A DNA stretch of 64,000 nucleotides from Paenibacillus sp. HW567 (lineage in GTDB: Bacteria > Bacillota > Bacilli > Paenibacillales > Paenibacillaceae): positions 1,110,546-1,174,545 of the forward strand of contig NZ_KB910518.1 in the NCBI RefSeq assembly GCF_000374185.1. The letters run 5' to 3'. The notes beneath the pieces were generated by a model, which was not told the origin of the DNA, did not search any database, and was given only the letters and a program-made list of their open reading frames with translations. Shown piece by piece: positions 9,416 through 17,928 of the stretch. The translations under genes were made by a program, and so were the position numbers. The stretch's first letter is position 1. The number at the start of each line of letters is the position of its first letter.

Positions 9416-9665
9416 GGTTCAACACTCCTCGTTGTTATTTAAACCCCTTCAGCTTCATTTGCACTTTATTTCACATGCGAAAATTCGAATCCATTTTGTT
9501 GCGGGGTGTGCACTCATTATACGGATTGCTAATTTATTCAAGAATGGAATATCTTGTGGAAAGTGTTTGAGATCTTCAACGGTTGGCGAGGGTTGTGAGC
9601 GGATTGTGACAAAGCGGTAAGGACGGAACGGCCGCTATGAAAATATGCGTGGAGGCTGCCTCTAT

Positions 9666-9735
9666 AAATCGACAAAAAAACCTCAGGAATGCCCCCCATG
9701 TTTAGACAGACTTTGGATGCGAGTCTTTCTATACT
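9666..9735 (+). promoter_or_regulatory. Putative Spo0A-type promoter of spoIIGA
   Basis: The 384-bp divergent gap before spoIIGA holds TTAGAC (9702-9707) and TATACT (9730-9735), separated by 22 bases. The Bacillus spoIIG promoter is known for the same abnormal 22-bp spacing and its dependence on Spo0A~P. A 0A-box-like TTTGTCGAT lies on the minus strand at 9668-9676 (plus strand ATCGACAAA). No other feature was recognised in this gap. The assignment is by analogy and is moderately supported. Confidence 0.5.
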
Positions 9736-9799
9736 AATCATATCGTCCAAAAAGAGAGCCTGATCTTCAGTCTTTCGCATAATATCCGTTCGCAGGCAG

Positions 9800-10756
9800 G
9801 TGAGTGCACTGGTTGTTTATATTGACTTGATTTTCGCTGCCAATCTGCTGATCGACGGAATTCTTTTGTGGCTGACGGGCTGGCTGGTCAAGCTTAAAGT
9901 CTCTTGGTGGCGGCTCTTTCTCTCCGCGCTGGTGGGCGCACTGTATGTGGTGATGATGTTTGTGCCGGAGCTTTCCTTCCTGTACACCTTCCTCATCAAG
10001 TTTGGATTGTCGGTAGTGATGCTGTGGATTGCTTTTGGATTCAGGAGTCTGCAAAGCTACCTTCGGGTGCTGGGGGCTTTTTATATTATTAATTTTGCAG
10101 CGGCGGGCGGGGTTGTCGGGATTCATTATTTGCTGCAAAGCTCCGGCGAAATCTGGAACGGTATTCTGTTCACCTCTTCGGGAGGCCAAGCTTACCGCCT
10201 AAAAATCGGCTTCTGGTTCGTGCTTGCGGTCCTGCCGCTGGTGCTGCTCATCTTCAAATTTATTCAATCCTCAAAAAACAGGAGAGAGCGGCTCGAGACG
10301 TACATCGGCGAAGTGTGCGTTGAGATTGATGGGGTGAGTGTGACCTGCCCCGGCCTGCTGGATACCGGCAATCGTCTGAACGATCCTCTGACCCGGATAC
10401 CCGTGATGGTGATGGAGGCGTCACTCTGGGAGGGATATTTACCGGCCTCCTGGAAAGGGAAAATGACTCAAATGAGCGCCGATAAGCTTCTGCTGGAAAC
10501 GGACGGGCAGTCTTTTGCCTGGCAGGACAGAATGCGGCTTGTGCCCTATAGGGGGATTAACCGCGGGGCGTCATTTATGCTGGCGCTGAAGCCTGATCTG
10601 GTGACGATAAAGCTGGGTGAAGAGAGCTTTTATATTCAGAGGGTTCTTATTGGGCTGGATGGCGGGACACTGTCGGGAGAAGGGGCGTACCGGGCGATTA
10701 TCCATCCAGACCTGATTCAAAAAGAGTCCGCTGCAGAGACGGCGGTGTCTTCCTGA
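9800..10756 (+). CDS. spoIIGA: Sigma-E processing peptidase SpoIIGA
   Basis: Membrane-embedded aspartic protease that removes the pro-sequence of sigma-E in the mother cell after septation. The 318-residue protein has about five N-terminal membrane helices (VVYIDLIFAANLLIDGILLW and following), then a cytoplasmic protease half with the catalytic motif DTGN at residues 188-191 in LLDTGNRLNDPLT. GTG 9800 is the first in-frame start that gives the family's N-terminal YIDLIF segment; its ribosome binding site is weak. sigE follows 94 bp downstream, and the order spoIIGA-sigE-sigG matches Bacillus. Transcription probably comes from the Spo0A-type promoter described at 9666-9735. Confidence 0.95.
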   Translation: MSALVVYIDLIFAANLLIDGILLWLTGWLVKLKVSWWRLFLSALVGALYVVMMFVPELSFLYTFLIKFGLSVVMLWIAFGFRSLQSYLRVLGAFYIINFAAAGGVVGIHYLLQSSGEIWNGILFTSSGGQAYRLKIGFWFVLAVLPLVLLIFKFIQSSKNRRERLETYIGEVCVEIDGVSVTCPGLLDTGNRLNDPLTRIPVMVMEASLWEGYLPASWKGKMTQMSADKLLLETDGQSFAWQDRMRLVPYRGINRGASFMLALKPDLVTIKLGEESFYIQRVLIGLDGGTLSGEGAYRAIIHPDLIQKESAAETAVSS

Positions 10757-10850
10757 GCATCGCAGATGCCGCAAGCGGCTTCCGAAATGGGAATATGGGA
10801 TCGAGTAACTAACTCAGGGTAACTGTGCCCTTCTTGGAGGAGGAACAATA

Positions 10851-11570
10851 ATGGTCAAATGGAAGATTGCGCTGCAACTGCAATATTACCGCATGCTGTT
10901 TCTGCTGGGGCTGAAGAGCCAGGAAATCTATTATATCGGCGGCAGTGAGGCGCTGCCGCCCCCGTTGACGCGGGAAGAAGAAGAGTATCTGCTGCAGCGG
11001 CTGTCAAGCGGCGATGCGGCAGTCCGGGCTATGCTGATTGAACGCAACCTGCGGCTGGTGGTCTATATCGCACGCAAATTCGAGAATACCGGCATCAACA
11101 TCGAGGATTTGGTGTCGATCGGGGCGATTGGTCTAATCAAGGCGGTTAATACCTTTGATCCGGAGAAAAAAATCAAGCTGGCGACCTACGCCTCGCGCTG
11201 CATTGAAAATGAGATTTTGATGTACCTGCGGCGCAACAGCAAAACCCGGAGCGAGGTCTCCTTCGATGAGCCGCTGAATATTGATTGGGACGGCAACGAG
11301 CTCCTGCTCTCAGATGTGCTGGGCACGGAGAATGACACTATCTACCGGAACATCGAAGAGCAGGTGGACCGCAAGCTGCTGCAGAAGGCGCTGGAGAAGC
11401 TCAGCGAGCGGGAACGGCTGATTATGGAGTTGCGTTTCGGGCTGCGCGGGGGCGAAGAAAAGACGCAAAAGGACGTAGCCGATCTGCTCGGCATCTCCCA
11501 ATCCTACATCTCGCGTCTGGAGAAAAGAATTATCAAGCGGCTGCGCAAGGAGTTCAATAAGATGGTGTGA
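10851..11570 (+). CDS. sigE: RNA polymerase sporulation sigma factor SigE (pro-sigma-E)
   Basis: Sigma-70 family factor that directs early mother-cell transcription. The 239 residues begin with a basic, hydrophobic pro-sequence of about 27 residues ([16 protein letters not shown]), the substrate of SpoIIGA, then [13 protein letters not shown] as in Bacillus sigma-E. Region 2 is [18 protein letters not shown]...[18 protein letters not shown], and region 4 is [36 protein letters not shown] ribosome binding site precedes ATG 10851. It sits directly after its processing protease gene and before sigG. Confidence 0.97.
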   Translation: MVKWKIALQLQYYRMLFLLGLKSQEIYYIGGSEALPPPLTREEEEYLLQRLSSGDAAVRAMLIERNLRLVVYIARKFENTGINIEDLVSIGAIGLIKAVNTFDPEKKIKLATYASRCIENEILMYLRRNSKTRSEVSFDEPLNIDWDGNELLLSDVLGTENDTIYRNIEEQVDRKLLQKALEKLSERERLIMELRFGLRGGEEKTQKDVADLLGISQSYISRLEKRIIKRLRKEFNKMV

Positions 11571-11585
11571 GCTTATGAAGCGAAG

Positions 11586-11613
11586 GAATAAAATGCCCGG
11601 CCGGGGAGATAAT
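11586..11613 (+). promoter_or_regulatory. Putative sigma-F/sigma-G type promoter of sigG
   Basis: Upstream of sigG there is GAATA (11586-11590) and GGAGATAAT (11605-11613) at 14-bp spacing, close to the forespore consensus (GYATA, spacer of about 15, GGNNANANT). sigG of Bacillus is transcribed by sigma-F and then by its own product. The match is by eye only. Confidence 0.45.
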
Positions 11614-11648
11614 GTACAGTAATGTTTCTCCTTGGGAGGTAAATCATC

Positions 11649-12431
11649 ATGACCCGAAACAAAGTCGAGATTTGCGGTGTGGACACCGCCAAGCTGCCCG
11701 TTCTAACCAACGTGGAAATGCGGGAGCTGTTCACTTCGCTGCAGCAGCAGGGCGAGCGATCCGCCAGAGAGAAATTGGTAAACGGTAACCTTAGACTCGT
11801 TCTTAGCGTTATTCAAAGGTTCAATAACCGGGGAGAGTTCGTTGACGATCTGTTCCAGGTAGGCTGCATTGGACTGATGAAAGCCATTGATAACTTTGAT
11901 CTATCGCAAAATGTGAAATTCTCTACCTACGCCGTGCCGATGATCATCGGTGAAATCCGCAGATACCTGCGGGACAACAACCCGATCCGGGTGTCGCGTT
12001 CACTGCGCGATATTGCCTACAAAGCGCTTCAGGTACGTGACAGCCTGACGAATCAGAATTCACGGGAGCCGACGATATTTGAAATTTCTGAGGCGCTAGG
12101 AGTTCCCAAAGAAGATGTAGTGTTTGCACTCGATGCCATCCAGGACCCGGTTTCCCTGTTCGAGCCGATTTACCACGACGGCGGCGATCCGATTTATGTG
12201 ATGGACCAGATCAGCGATGACAAAAATAAGGATGTGTCGTGGATCGAGGAAATTGCGCTGCGTGAAGCCATGCAGAGGCTGGGCCAGCGGGAGAAACGGA
12301 TTTTGTCGATGAGGTTTTTTGAAGGGAAGACCCAAATGGAGGTAGCAGATGAAATCGGCATTTCCCAGGCCCAGGTGTCGCGGCTTGAGAAATCGGCAAT
12401 TCAGCAAATGCAGAAGCATGTTAAGTCTTAA
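11649..12431 (+). CDS. sigG: RNA polymerase sporulation sigma factor SigG
   Basis: Late forespore-specific sigma factor of 260 residues. The start MTRNKVEICGVDTAKLPVLTN is the highly conserved SigG N-terminus, which unlike SigE carries no pro-sequence. Region 2 shows NGNLRLVLSVIQRF...DDLFQVGCIGLMKAIDNFD, and region 4 shows TQMEVADEIGISQAQVSRLEKSA. A GGGAGGT site precedes ATG 11649. It lies 78 bp after sigE with its own putative forespore promoter, as in Bacillus. No good terminator is visible downstream. Confidence 0.97.
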   Translation: MTRNKVEICGVDTAKLPVLTNVEMRELFTSLQQQGERSAREKLVNGNLRLVLSVIQRFNNRGEFVDDLFQVGCIGLMKAIDNFDLSQNVKFSTYAVPMIIGEIRRYLRDNNPIRVSRSLRDIAYKALQVRDSLTNQNSREPTIFEISEALGVPKEDVVFALDAIQDPVSLFEPIYHDGGDPIYVMDQISDDKNKDVSWIEEIALREAMQRLGQREKRILSMRFFEGKTQMEVADEIGISQAQVSRLEKSAIQQMQKHVKS

Positions 12432-12584
12432 ACAAATCTAGCGGAAAGTAACAGGGGTATTCCGGGAGCGGCGTTGCTGCACGGGATGCCCCTTTGTGCG
12501 GGGGGAATCCAATTCAGATTGGCATGTTGCCAAGCCCGGGGAACATATATTGGACTATACGTCTAAATGTACAGGGGTGGCGAG

Positions 12585-12929
12585 GTGAACGAGGATTCCT
12601 TGGGAAGCGGCAAAAAAATGAAAATCTCCGATTTTCAGACGAAGGATGTGATCAATATTGTCGACGGGAAGCGGCTCGGGCAGGTCAGCGATCTGGAGCT
12701 GGATCTGCGCCGCGGCGTCATTGATGCGATCATTGTCCCGGGCTTCACGCGCTTCATGGGGCTGTTCGGAGGCGGTACCGATCTGATCATTCCGTGGCGG
12801 AATATTGTGAAGATCGGCGCCGATGTAGTGCTTGTGAGAATTGAAGAGTCGAGGATGTCTCAAGGGCAGGAGGAACGGGAAACGATGTATCTGGAGCGGG
12901 GAGACCGCAGTGAACGGCGCACTTACTGA
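12585..12929 (+). CDS. ylmC: YlmC/YmxH family sporulation protein (PRC-barrel)
   Basis: Small PRC-barrel-like protein of about 114 residues. The core KISDFQTKDVINIVDGKRLGQVSDLELDL and LIIPWRNIVKIGADVVLVR match the YlmC/YmxH family found beside sigG in spore formers. The function is not established. GTG 12585 with GGGGTGG at 12574-12580 is my choice; ATG 12567 and ATG 12618 are in the same frame, and the latter gives the short family-length protein. It is the first of the ylm gene series that ends with divIVA. Confidence 0.85.
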   Translation: MNEDSLGSGKKMKISDFQTKDVINIVDGKRLGQVSDLELDLRRGVIDAIIVPGFTRFMGLFGGGTDLIIPWRNIVKIGADVVLVRIEESRMSQGQEERETMYLERGDRSERRTY

Positions 12930-13028
12930 GGAGTGCGTCTTTTTTCTGGATTTTGGGGATGTATTAAATGATAGAGTCTTGGCGCAAAGGGAAGGATTCT
13001 TGTGGTACACTTAGGCGGAGGTGAGGAT

Positions 13029-13883
13029 ATGGAACCGTTTATGCAAAAGGGCGGGACGCCCGCGCTGCTTCATCTGGAGCCTTGGCGTACGAACCATTCA
13101 GCAATCACAGCAGGGTTCACAGGCAGGCAGGGCGGTATTGGCAAGGCGCCTTATGACAGCTTTAATTGTGCCTTTCATGTTGGCGATCAGCCGGAGGATG
13201 TGCTCGGGAACCGTTCATTGCTTGCCGAGAGCCTCGGGTTTACATTACAGGATTGGACCTGCGGAGAGCAAACACATGGAAAAGATATAGCAGTGGTTAA
13301 AGCGGAGGACCGCGGCCGCGGCAGCCTGGACAGAGCATCTGCTTTTCAAGCTACGGATGGTCTGCTTACCGATGTGCCGGGGGTGCTGCTGACCTCCTTT
13401 TATGCCGACTGTGTCCCTCTGTATTTCTACGATCCGCATCATCAGGCGGTTGGCCTGGCTCATGCAGGCTGGAAGGGAACGGTGGCGGAGATTGCTTCTG
13501 CGATGGTGTCCAGAATGGAATCGGTGTACGGCAGCCGCCCTCAGGATATTCTTGCGGGTATCGGTCCCTCCATCGGCGACTGCTGCTATGAGGTGGATGA
13601 TTATGTGATGAATCACGTCCGCCGCCTTGAGGTGGAACTGGCAGGGATTGCTTACGGGGCTGGACAGGACTTATACAAAAAGTCGGAAGCAGACGCAGGC
13701 AAAAGCATGCTGAACTTGAAAGAAATGAATCGACGCATTATGATTAAAGCAGGAATATTGCCGACTCATATCGAATGTACATCATGGTGTACAAGCTGTA
13801 ATCACGATTTATTCTTTTCTTACCGGAAGGAAAATGGGGTTACAGGGAGAATGACGAGCTGGATCGGAATAAAGGAGAGTTGA
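13029..13883 (+). CDS. pgeF: Peptidoglycan editing factor PgeF (YlmD, laccase-domain family)
   Basis: Multicopper-polyphenol-oxidoreductase-fold protein of 284 residues. PgeF-type enzymes act on UDP-MurNAc peptides to remove misincorporated L-Ser; others of the fold show purine nucleoside phosphorylase activity. Metal and active-site features are visible: FNCAFHVGD, SFYADCVPLYFYD and GLAHAGWKG (the conserved His and Cys), and GIGPSIGDCCYEV. ATG 13029 follows GGAGGTGAGG; the upstream GTG at 13002 is less likely. It is followed three bases later by yggS, so the two are probably translationally linked. The position is the same as ylmD in Bacillus. Confidence 0.92.
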   Translation: MEPFMQKGGTPALLHLEPWRTNHSAITAGFTGRQGGIGKAPYDSFNCAFHVGDQPEDVLGNRSLLAESLGFTLQDWTCGEQTHGKDIAVVKAEDRGRGSLDRASAFQATDGLLTDVPGVLLTSFYADCVPLYFYDPHHQAVGLAHAGWKGTVAEIASAMVSRMESVYGSRPQDILAGIGPSIGDCCYEVDDYVMNHVRRLEVELAGIAYGAGQDLYKKSEADAGKSMLNLKEMNRRIMIKAGILPTHIECTSWCTSCNHDLFFSYRKENGVTGRMTSWIGIKES

Positions 13884-13886
13884 AGC

Positions 13887-14582
13887 TTGGCGACACTACA
13901 GGAAAGAATAGCCAGGGTAGAGGAACGTGTAGCACGGGCCTGTGCGGCAAGCGGCAGGGATGTGGCGGACGTCAAGGTTATCGCAGTGACAAAATATGTG
14001 TCTCTGGAAACAGTATCCGCTGTGCTGGATGCCGGTCTTGAGGATATTGCAGAAAGCCGCTGGCAGGATGCCGAACACAAATGGAACGCCCTGGGGCATC
14101 AGGGAACCTGGCATTTCATAGGACATTTGCAGACCAATAAGGTTAAGGATGTTATCGGTAAATTTCAATATATACACTCGCTTGACCGCCTGTCTCTGGC
14201 CCGGGAATTACATAAAAAGGCTGAGGCTGCGGGACTTACCGTAAACGTTTTTCTCCAGGTGAACATTTCAGGGGAAGATACAAAGTTTGGATTGCCGCCT
14301 GAAGCGGTACCGGGGTTTCTGCGTGAAATCTCAGGCCTGCACCGTATTAAGGTGGTTGGACTTATGACGATGGCGCCTTATGAAGCTGAACCAGAGGAGA
14401 CCCGCCCGGTATTCCGGGGGCTCCGTGAGCTGCGCGATGAGCTCAATCTGCTAGCTTTGACACCTGAGCCTATACAAGAGCTGTCGATGGGAATGTCGAA
14501 TGATTTTGAAGTGGCTATTCAGGAAGGAGCCACCCAGGTGCGCCTGGGTACGGTATTAGTAGGTCATGAGGAGGGAGCCTGA
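13887..14582 (+). CDS. ylmE: YggS family PLP homeostasis protein (YlmE)
   Basis: Pyridoxal-phosphate-binding TIM-barrel protein of 231 residues that helps balance intracellular PLP and amino/keto-acid pools and has no known catalytic reaction. The PLP lysine lies in VIAVTKYVS (Lys36). Also visible are [34 protein letters not shown] and [23 protein letters not shown], all family signatures. The common FGENRVQE is replaced by IAESRWQDA. The start is TTG 13887, with AAAGGAGAG seven bases upstream. Its stop overlaps the sepF start by one base. Confidence 0.93.
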   Translation: MATLQERIARVEERVARACAASGRDVADVKVIAVTKYVSLETVSAVLDAGLEDIAESRWQDAEHKWNALGHQGTWHFIGHLQTNKVKDVIGKFQYIHSLDRLSLARELHKKAEAAGLTVNVFLQVNISGEDTKFGLPPEAVPGFLREISGLHRIKVVGLMTMAPYEAEPEETRPVFRGLRELRDELNLLALTPEPIQELSMGMSNDFEVAIQEGATQVRLGTVLVGHEEGA

Positions 14583-15025
14583 TGGGCGTGATGAACCGGT
14601 TTATGAGTTTTTTGGGCTTGCAGGAGGAAGAGGAAATTGTAGAGCGGGAGCAAATTTCCCGCGATGAGGAAGAATACGAGCCCGCCCCTGTAGAAACCCG
14701 CAAAAATCAGCGGGCCAACGTCGTCAGTATCCATTCGCAAAAAAATGTGAAGGTCGTGCTGTATGAGCCCCGTTCATACGAGGAAGCACAGGAAATTGCC
14801 GATCATCTGAGATCCCACCGTACGGTGGTCATTAACCTGCAGCGGGTACGAAATGATCAGGCGATGCGCATTATTGATTTTCTCAGCGGAACTGTTTATG
14901 CCCTGGGTGGAGGAATCTCCAAGATTGGGGGCAATATATTTATGTGCACACCGGATACGGTTGAAATCCAAGGCTCCATTACGGAAATTCTGAGTGACGA
15001 TCAAGACTATAACAGAATGAGGTGA
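14582..15025 (+). CDS. sepF: Cell division protein SepF
   Basis: Cytoplasmic FtsZ-binding protein that aligns FtsZ filaments and anchors them to the membrane. The 147-residue chain starts with an amphipathic membrane-binding helix ([14 protein letters not shown]), then an acidic linker, then the SepF domain: [48 protein letters not shown]. The ATG shares one base with the yggS stop (TGATG), indicating coupled translation. A second Met at 14591 could be used. Located as in Bacillus between ylmE and ylmG. Confidence 0.95.
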   Translation: MGVMNRFMSFLGLQEEEEIVEREQISRDEEEYEPAPVETRKNQRANVVSIHSQKNVKVVLYEPRSYEEAQEIADHLRSHRTVVINLQRVRNDQAMRIIDFLSGTVYALGGGISKIGGNIFMCTPDTVEIQGSITEILSDDQDYNRMR

Positions 15026-15032
15026 ATGGGCT

Positions 15033-15299
15033 TTGTCCCAAATAAATCTAATTATTGATATTCTCTACAACATCTACTTTGCAATGATCTTTATTTACGT
15101 TCTTATGTCCTGGCTGCCGAATGTCCGTGACAGCTTTATCGGAGAATTGCTGGGCAAGCTGGTGGAGCCTTACCTGGCCCCGTTTCGGCGGTTCATTCCG
15201 GCGCTGTTCGGAACGATTGATGTCTCCCCGATCATTGCGCTGTTCGTGCTTGAATTCGCAAAGAACGGATTGAAGTATCTGATTTGGTATATATTTTAG
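15033..15299 (+). CDS. ylmG: YggT family membrane protein (YlmG)
   Basis: Small integral membrane protein of 88 residues with two main hydrophobic segments, around residues 4-25 and 60-85. YggT/Ycf19 proteins are tied to division and membrane organisation, but the mechanism is unknown. SWLPNVRDSFIGELLGKLVEPYLAPFRRFIP is the conserved central region. It starts at TTG 15033 with AGGTGA seven bases before it, inside the end of sepF. It belongs to the compact ylm operon. Confidence 0.9.
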   Translation: MSQINLIIDILYNIYFAMIFIYVLMSWLPNVRDSFIGELLGKLVEPYLAPFRRFIPALFGTIDVSPIIALFVLEFAKNGLKYLIWYIF

Positions 15300-15308
15300 G
15301 CAGCTAAG

Positions 15309-16091
15309 ATGAAGAATGAAATTTACGGACATTTTCACCCTGACGAGCGGCAATTTGTAGATAAGGCCTGGGAATGGGTTACCCATGCAGGTGAATATCA
15401 TGAGACGAAGCTGACTGAATTTCTGGACCCCCGGCAGTGTTACATCCTGCAGACGCTTGTGAACAGGCATCCCGACGTATCGGTAAGATGGGAGGGCGGT
15501 TCTGAAGAGGCTGAACGAAAGCGGGCGCTGGTGGCCCCAGATTATCGTGAGCTCGCCGGTGAGGATATGGAGCTGAAGGTTCTGGCCATTTCCTCGGGAG
15601 AACAGAAATTTCTGGATCTGGAGCATGGCGATTATATGGGCGCTATTCTTGGACTCGGTATTAAAAGAGGAAAAATCGGCGACATCCATGTGCTGGAGGA
15701 CGGTTGTCATGTTATTGTGGCAGCGGACATTGCCGATTATTTAGCTATGAATTTAACCGGTGTGCACCGGATTAACGTCAGTACGGAAATTCTGCCTCTG
15801 TCTGCCCTGCGCAGAAGCAGCGTCAAATTGGAGACAATGGAGCTGACAGTGGCTTCCCTGCGGCTGGATGGCATTGCTGCGGATGTTACCCGGCTTAGCC
15901 GGAGCAAAATTCTTGCCCCTATCAAAGCCGGACGAGTCCGCATCAACTGGAAAGTGGAAGAGGACCCTTCCTACGGGCTTAAAGACGGTGATATGATCTC
16001 CATCCAAGGCTTTGGACGGTTTAAGGTTCTGGAGATCGGCAGTTTGACGAAAAAAGGCCGTTACCGTGTCCGGATCGGCAAATTTGTCTGA
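15309..16091 (+). CDS. ylmH: S4-domain RNA-binding protein YlmH
   Basis: RNA-binding protein of 260 residues. The N-terminal two thirds match the YlmH fold (YLDPRQ-type start, LGLGIKRGKIGDIHVLEDGCHVIVA). The C-terminal S4 domain begins at about residue 185 (TVASLRLDGIAADVTRLSRSK...GRVRINWK) and continues with DGDMISIQGFGRFKV. In Bacillus, YlmH has been linked to ribosome-associated quality control through peptidyl-tRNA/50S binding. Start ATG 15309 lies nine bases after the yggT stop. No strong ribosome binding site is visible, which suggests coupling. Confidence 0.93.
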   Translation: MKNEIYGHFHPDERQFVDKAWEWVTHAGEYHETKLTEFLDPRQCYILQTLVNRHPDVSVRWEGGSEEAERKRALVAPDYRELAGEDMELKVLAISSGEQKFLDLEHGDYMGAILGLGIKRGKIGDIHVLEDGCHVIVAADIADYLAMNLTGVHRINVSTEILPLSALRRSSVKLETMELTVASLRLDGIAADVTRLSRSKILAPIKAGRVRINWKVEEDPSYGLKDGDMISIQGFGRFKVLEIGSLTKKGRYRVRIGKFV

Positions 16092-16355
16092 AAGGCATGC
16101 AGGAATCCGGCTTTGCCTGTCGAAATTGATTATCTCTAAGGGAAGCAAACATTTTGAATGCTGTACGCCGATATTTGTAGAAGAGGCGGACCCTGAAGCG
16201 GCAGCCGAATGAAATCTTGCCATTCGCCGTATACTTGAACTATATGGATGTGTGGACGGCGCGGCCGTTCCACTTGATACAGTCTTTCTTCTATGCCTGC
16301 GGGACAGATGAGTTCAGGGGCATTAGAGGTCCGAAATTTCTAGGAGGTGCACAGC

Positions 16356-16841
16356 ATGCCATTAACACCGCTCGATATACATAACAAGGAGTTCTCCCGG
16401 AGAATCCGCGGTTATGATGAGGACGAGGTCAACGAGTTTCTGGATCAGGTCATCAAGGATTATGAGAGCGTCATCCGTGAGAACAAAGAGCTGCATAACC
16501 AGCTATTGTCCATGCAGGAGCGTCTCGATCATTTTGTCAATATCGAAGAGAGCCTGTCCAAGACGATCCTCGTTGCTCAGGAAGCTGCAGATGATGTGAA
16601 GAATAACTCCAAAAAAGAATCACAACTGATCATCAAGGAAGCCGAGAAAAACGCAGACCGGATCATTAATGAAGCTTTGTCCAAATCCCGCAAGGTAGCG
16701 ATTGAGACGGAGGAGCTGCGCAAGCAGGCTTCGATCTACCGTACCCGGTTCCGGACCCTGCTGGAAGCACAACTGGAGCTGCTGTCCACTGATGACTGGA
16801 ATGCTTTGGAGAGCCGTGAAGTGAGTGAGAACGCGCTTTAA
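16356..16841 (+). CDS. divIVA: Septum-site/polar scaffold protein DivIVA
   Basis: Coiled-coil scaffold that recognises curved membrane at septa and poles and recruits Min proteins and chromosome anchors. The 161 residues start with the family signature LTPLDIHNKEFSRRIRGYDEDEVNEFLDQV (membrane-binding N-domain). Long heptad-rich helices follow, about residues 30-65 and 70-145 (AQEAADDVKNNSKKE...). ATG 16356 has a perfect TAGGAGG eight bases before it. It is separated from ylmH by 264 bp with no gene, so it probably has its own promoter. The order divIVA-ileS matches Bacillus. Confidence 0.95.
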   Translation: MPLTPLDIHNKEFSRRIRGYDEDEVNEFLDQVIKDYESVIRENKELHNQLLSMQERLDHFVNIEESLSKTILVAQEAADDVKNNSKKESQLIIKEAEKNADRIINEALSKSRKVAIETEELRKQASIYRTRFRTLLEAQLELLSTDDWNALESREVSENAL

Positions 16842-16902
16842 AAGGTTGTAATGGGTACATCCTGTATTGCAGGGATACTCATGCTGCACACCTCCTCCAA
16901 TA

Positions 16903-16931
16903 TTGACTTTTCACCCAAAAACGTCTATAAC
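16903..16931 (+). promoter_or_regulatory. Sigma-A promoter of the ileS leader
   Basis: TTGACT (16903-16908) and TATAAC (16926-16931) are spaced by 17 bp. They lie just downstream of divIVA and about 30 bp before the first stem of the T-box leader. Confidence 0.75.
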
Positions 16932-16939
16932 TAGATCAT

Positions 16940-17255
16940 ATCTGTATCGTTATATTTATTCGATGACGGGACAAGTAAGGGCGAGGTAACGTTCTCCAGA
17001 GAATCGGTGATTGCTGCGAGCCGATGGTTCAAGCCTTGTTCAGAAGATCTTCCCCTAGAAGCCAAGCTGAAGCGTAGCATACGTGGGTAAGCTTGGCCGT
17101 CTGCCGGACGTTATCCCGGACCCGCGCGGTAATCTGTGCGCGGAACTGAGATTGTGCTGAGTACACTCCCCCCTGAGGGTGTGCATGAGGCGCAGAATTA
17201 GGGTGGTATCGCGAGCGTCGTCTCGCCCCTTTGGGGGCGGGGGGACGCCTTTTTG
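16940..17255 (+). promoter_or_regulatory. T-box leader (isoleucine) upstream of ileS
   Basis: This transcribed leader senses uncharged tRNA-Ile. Recognisable parts are the Stem I distal elements CCAGAGAATCGGTG and GCTGCGAGCC near 16995-17025, a candidate specifier codon ATC at 17047-17049 in AGAAGATCTTCC, and the T-box core AGGGTGGTATCGCG at 17200-17213 that pairs with the tRNA acceptor end. The core is followed at once by the terminator hairpin. An uncharged tRNA would stabilise the antiterminator and allow ileS transcription. The Ile specifier agrees with the downstream gene. Exact stem boundaries were not folded. Confidence 0.9.
17215..17255 (+). terminator. T-box terminator
   Basis: GCGTCGTCTCGCCCC pairs with GGGGCGGGGGGACGC around a TTTG loop, followed by TTTTTG. 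It overlaps the 3' part of the antiterminator, so the two structures exclude each other. Confidence 0.9.
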
Positions 17256-17444
17256 TTGTGTGGGCATCCCCCTAAATCCCCCTTCTAAGGGGGACCCCAA
17301 GGGCTGGCCGCCCTCTGGACACCCGCAACAAGGGATTATCGCGGAAAGACGGACGTCTGCGGAAGGGAAAGGACTTGTTCGGCGGGGGAGCGGCCCTTCT
17401 TAGGCTCCCCTGGCGGGAACGCCTGCGGGGCCTTGACTGCATAA

Positions 17445-17493
17445 GGGCAAAGGGCAAAGAGCAAAGAGCAAAGAGCAAAAAACAAAGAGCAAC
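17445..17493 (+). repeat. Seven tandem 7-bp repeats (GAGCAAA type)
   Basis: Seven consecutive heptamers, GGGCAAA twice, GAGCAAA three times, AAACAAA and GAGCAAC, fill 17445-17493 without interruption. This is typical slippage-prone sequence and codes for nothing plausible. Confidence 0.9.
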
Positions 17494-17504
17494 AGCCTAG
17501 AGCA

Positions 17505-17731
17505 AGGTCCCCGGCCCATCGCTGCCCTTCGGGATCGCAGGCCGGGTCCCTAAGGGCAAAGCCAGCGGCGGGCTGCGCCCCATGCCGCCGCAGAGGTCCC
17601 CGGCCCATCGCTGCCCTTCGGGATCGCGTGCCGGGTCCCAGAGGCAAAGCAAGAGCAGCGGCGGGCTGCGCGCCACGCCGTAGAGGCCCCCGGCCTAGTG
17701 CTGCCCTGACGGGATCGCGTGCCGGGGGCCT
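17505..17731 (+). repeat. Tandem 89-90-bp repeats, 2.5 copies
   Basis: Units begin at 17505, 17594 and 17684 with AGGTCCCCGG or AGGCCCCCGG and share GCTGCCCTTCGGGATCGC, then GCCGGGTCCC. The first two also share GCGGCGGGCTGCGC, and the third is cut off at about 17731. Each unit contains a GC-rich palindrome: CCCGGCNNN...GCCGGG pairs around the CTTCGGG loop. Open frames across it are by-products of the high GC content. Confidence 0.85.
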
Positions 17732-17928
17732 GAGGTAGAGCGTGCCGCTTGCGGCGATAAGCGGGCATTACAACCAAACAAGATCAAAAACCGCCTCTCC
17801 CCGGAATTTAGACAACTTTTTCCGGGTGTCCAGAGGGCGGAGCCCTTGGAGCCCTCCCTTGGCTAAGGGAGGGTTTGGGAGGGATCGAAATTACCACGGA
17901 AATTACTATGGAAGGGTTGACCATTACT

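Larger units (their letters stand above)
17265..17885. repeat. Repeat-rich block bounded by inverted copies of a GC-rich sequence, inside the ileS leader
   Basis: The left arm (17265-17326) and right arm (17823-17885) are inverted versions of one sequence. CCAAGGGCTGGCCGCCCTCT followed by GGACACCCG at the left matches, in reverse complement, GGGTGTCCAGAGGGCGG followed by AGCCCTTGG at the right, lacking two bases. Each arm also carries its own palindrome: CCCCCTTCTAAGGGGG in the left, and CCCTCCCTTGGCTAAGGGAGGG-like pairing in the right. Between the arms lie tandem repeats described separately and no plausible gene. The block separates the T-box terminator from the ileS start by about 670 bp, where a few tens of bases are usual. 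It could be a non-autonomous mobile element. Confidence 0.75.

Noticed and set aside
12431..12500. A possible terminator after sigG
   Set aside because: AGGGG and CCCCT could pair, but the stem is heavily mismatched and no T-run follows.
17336..17777. Open frames across the GC-rich repeats upstream of ileS
   Set aside because: They arise from tandem GC-rich repeats, translate to low-complexity Arg/Ala/Gly/Pro sequence and have no ribosome binding sites.
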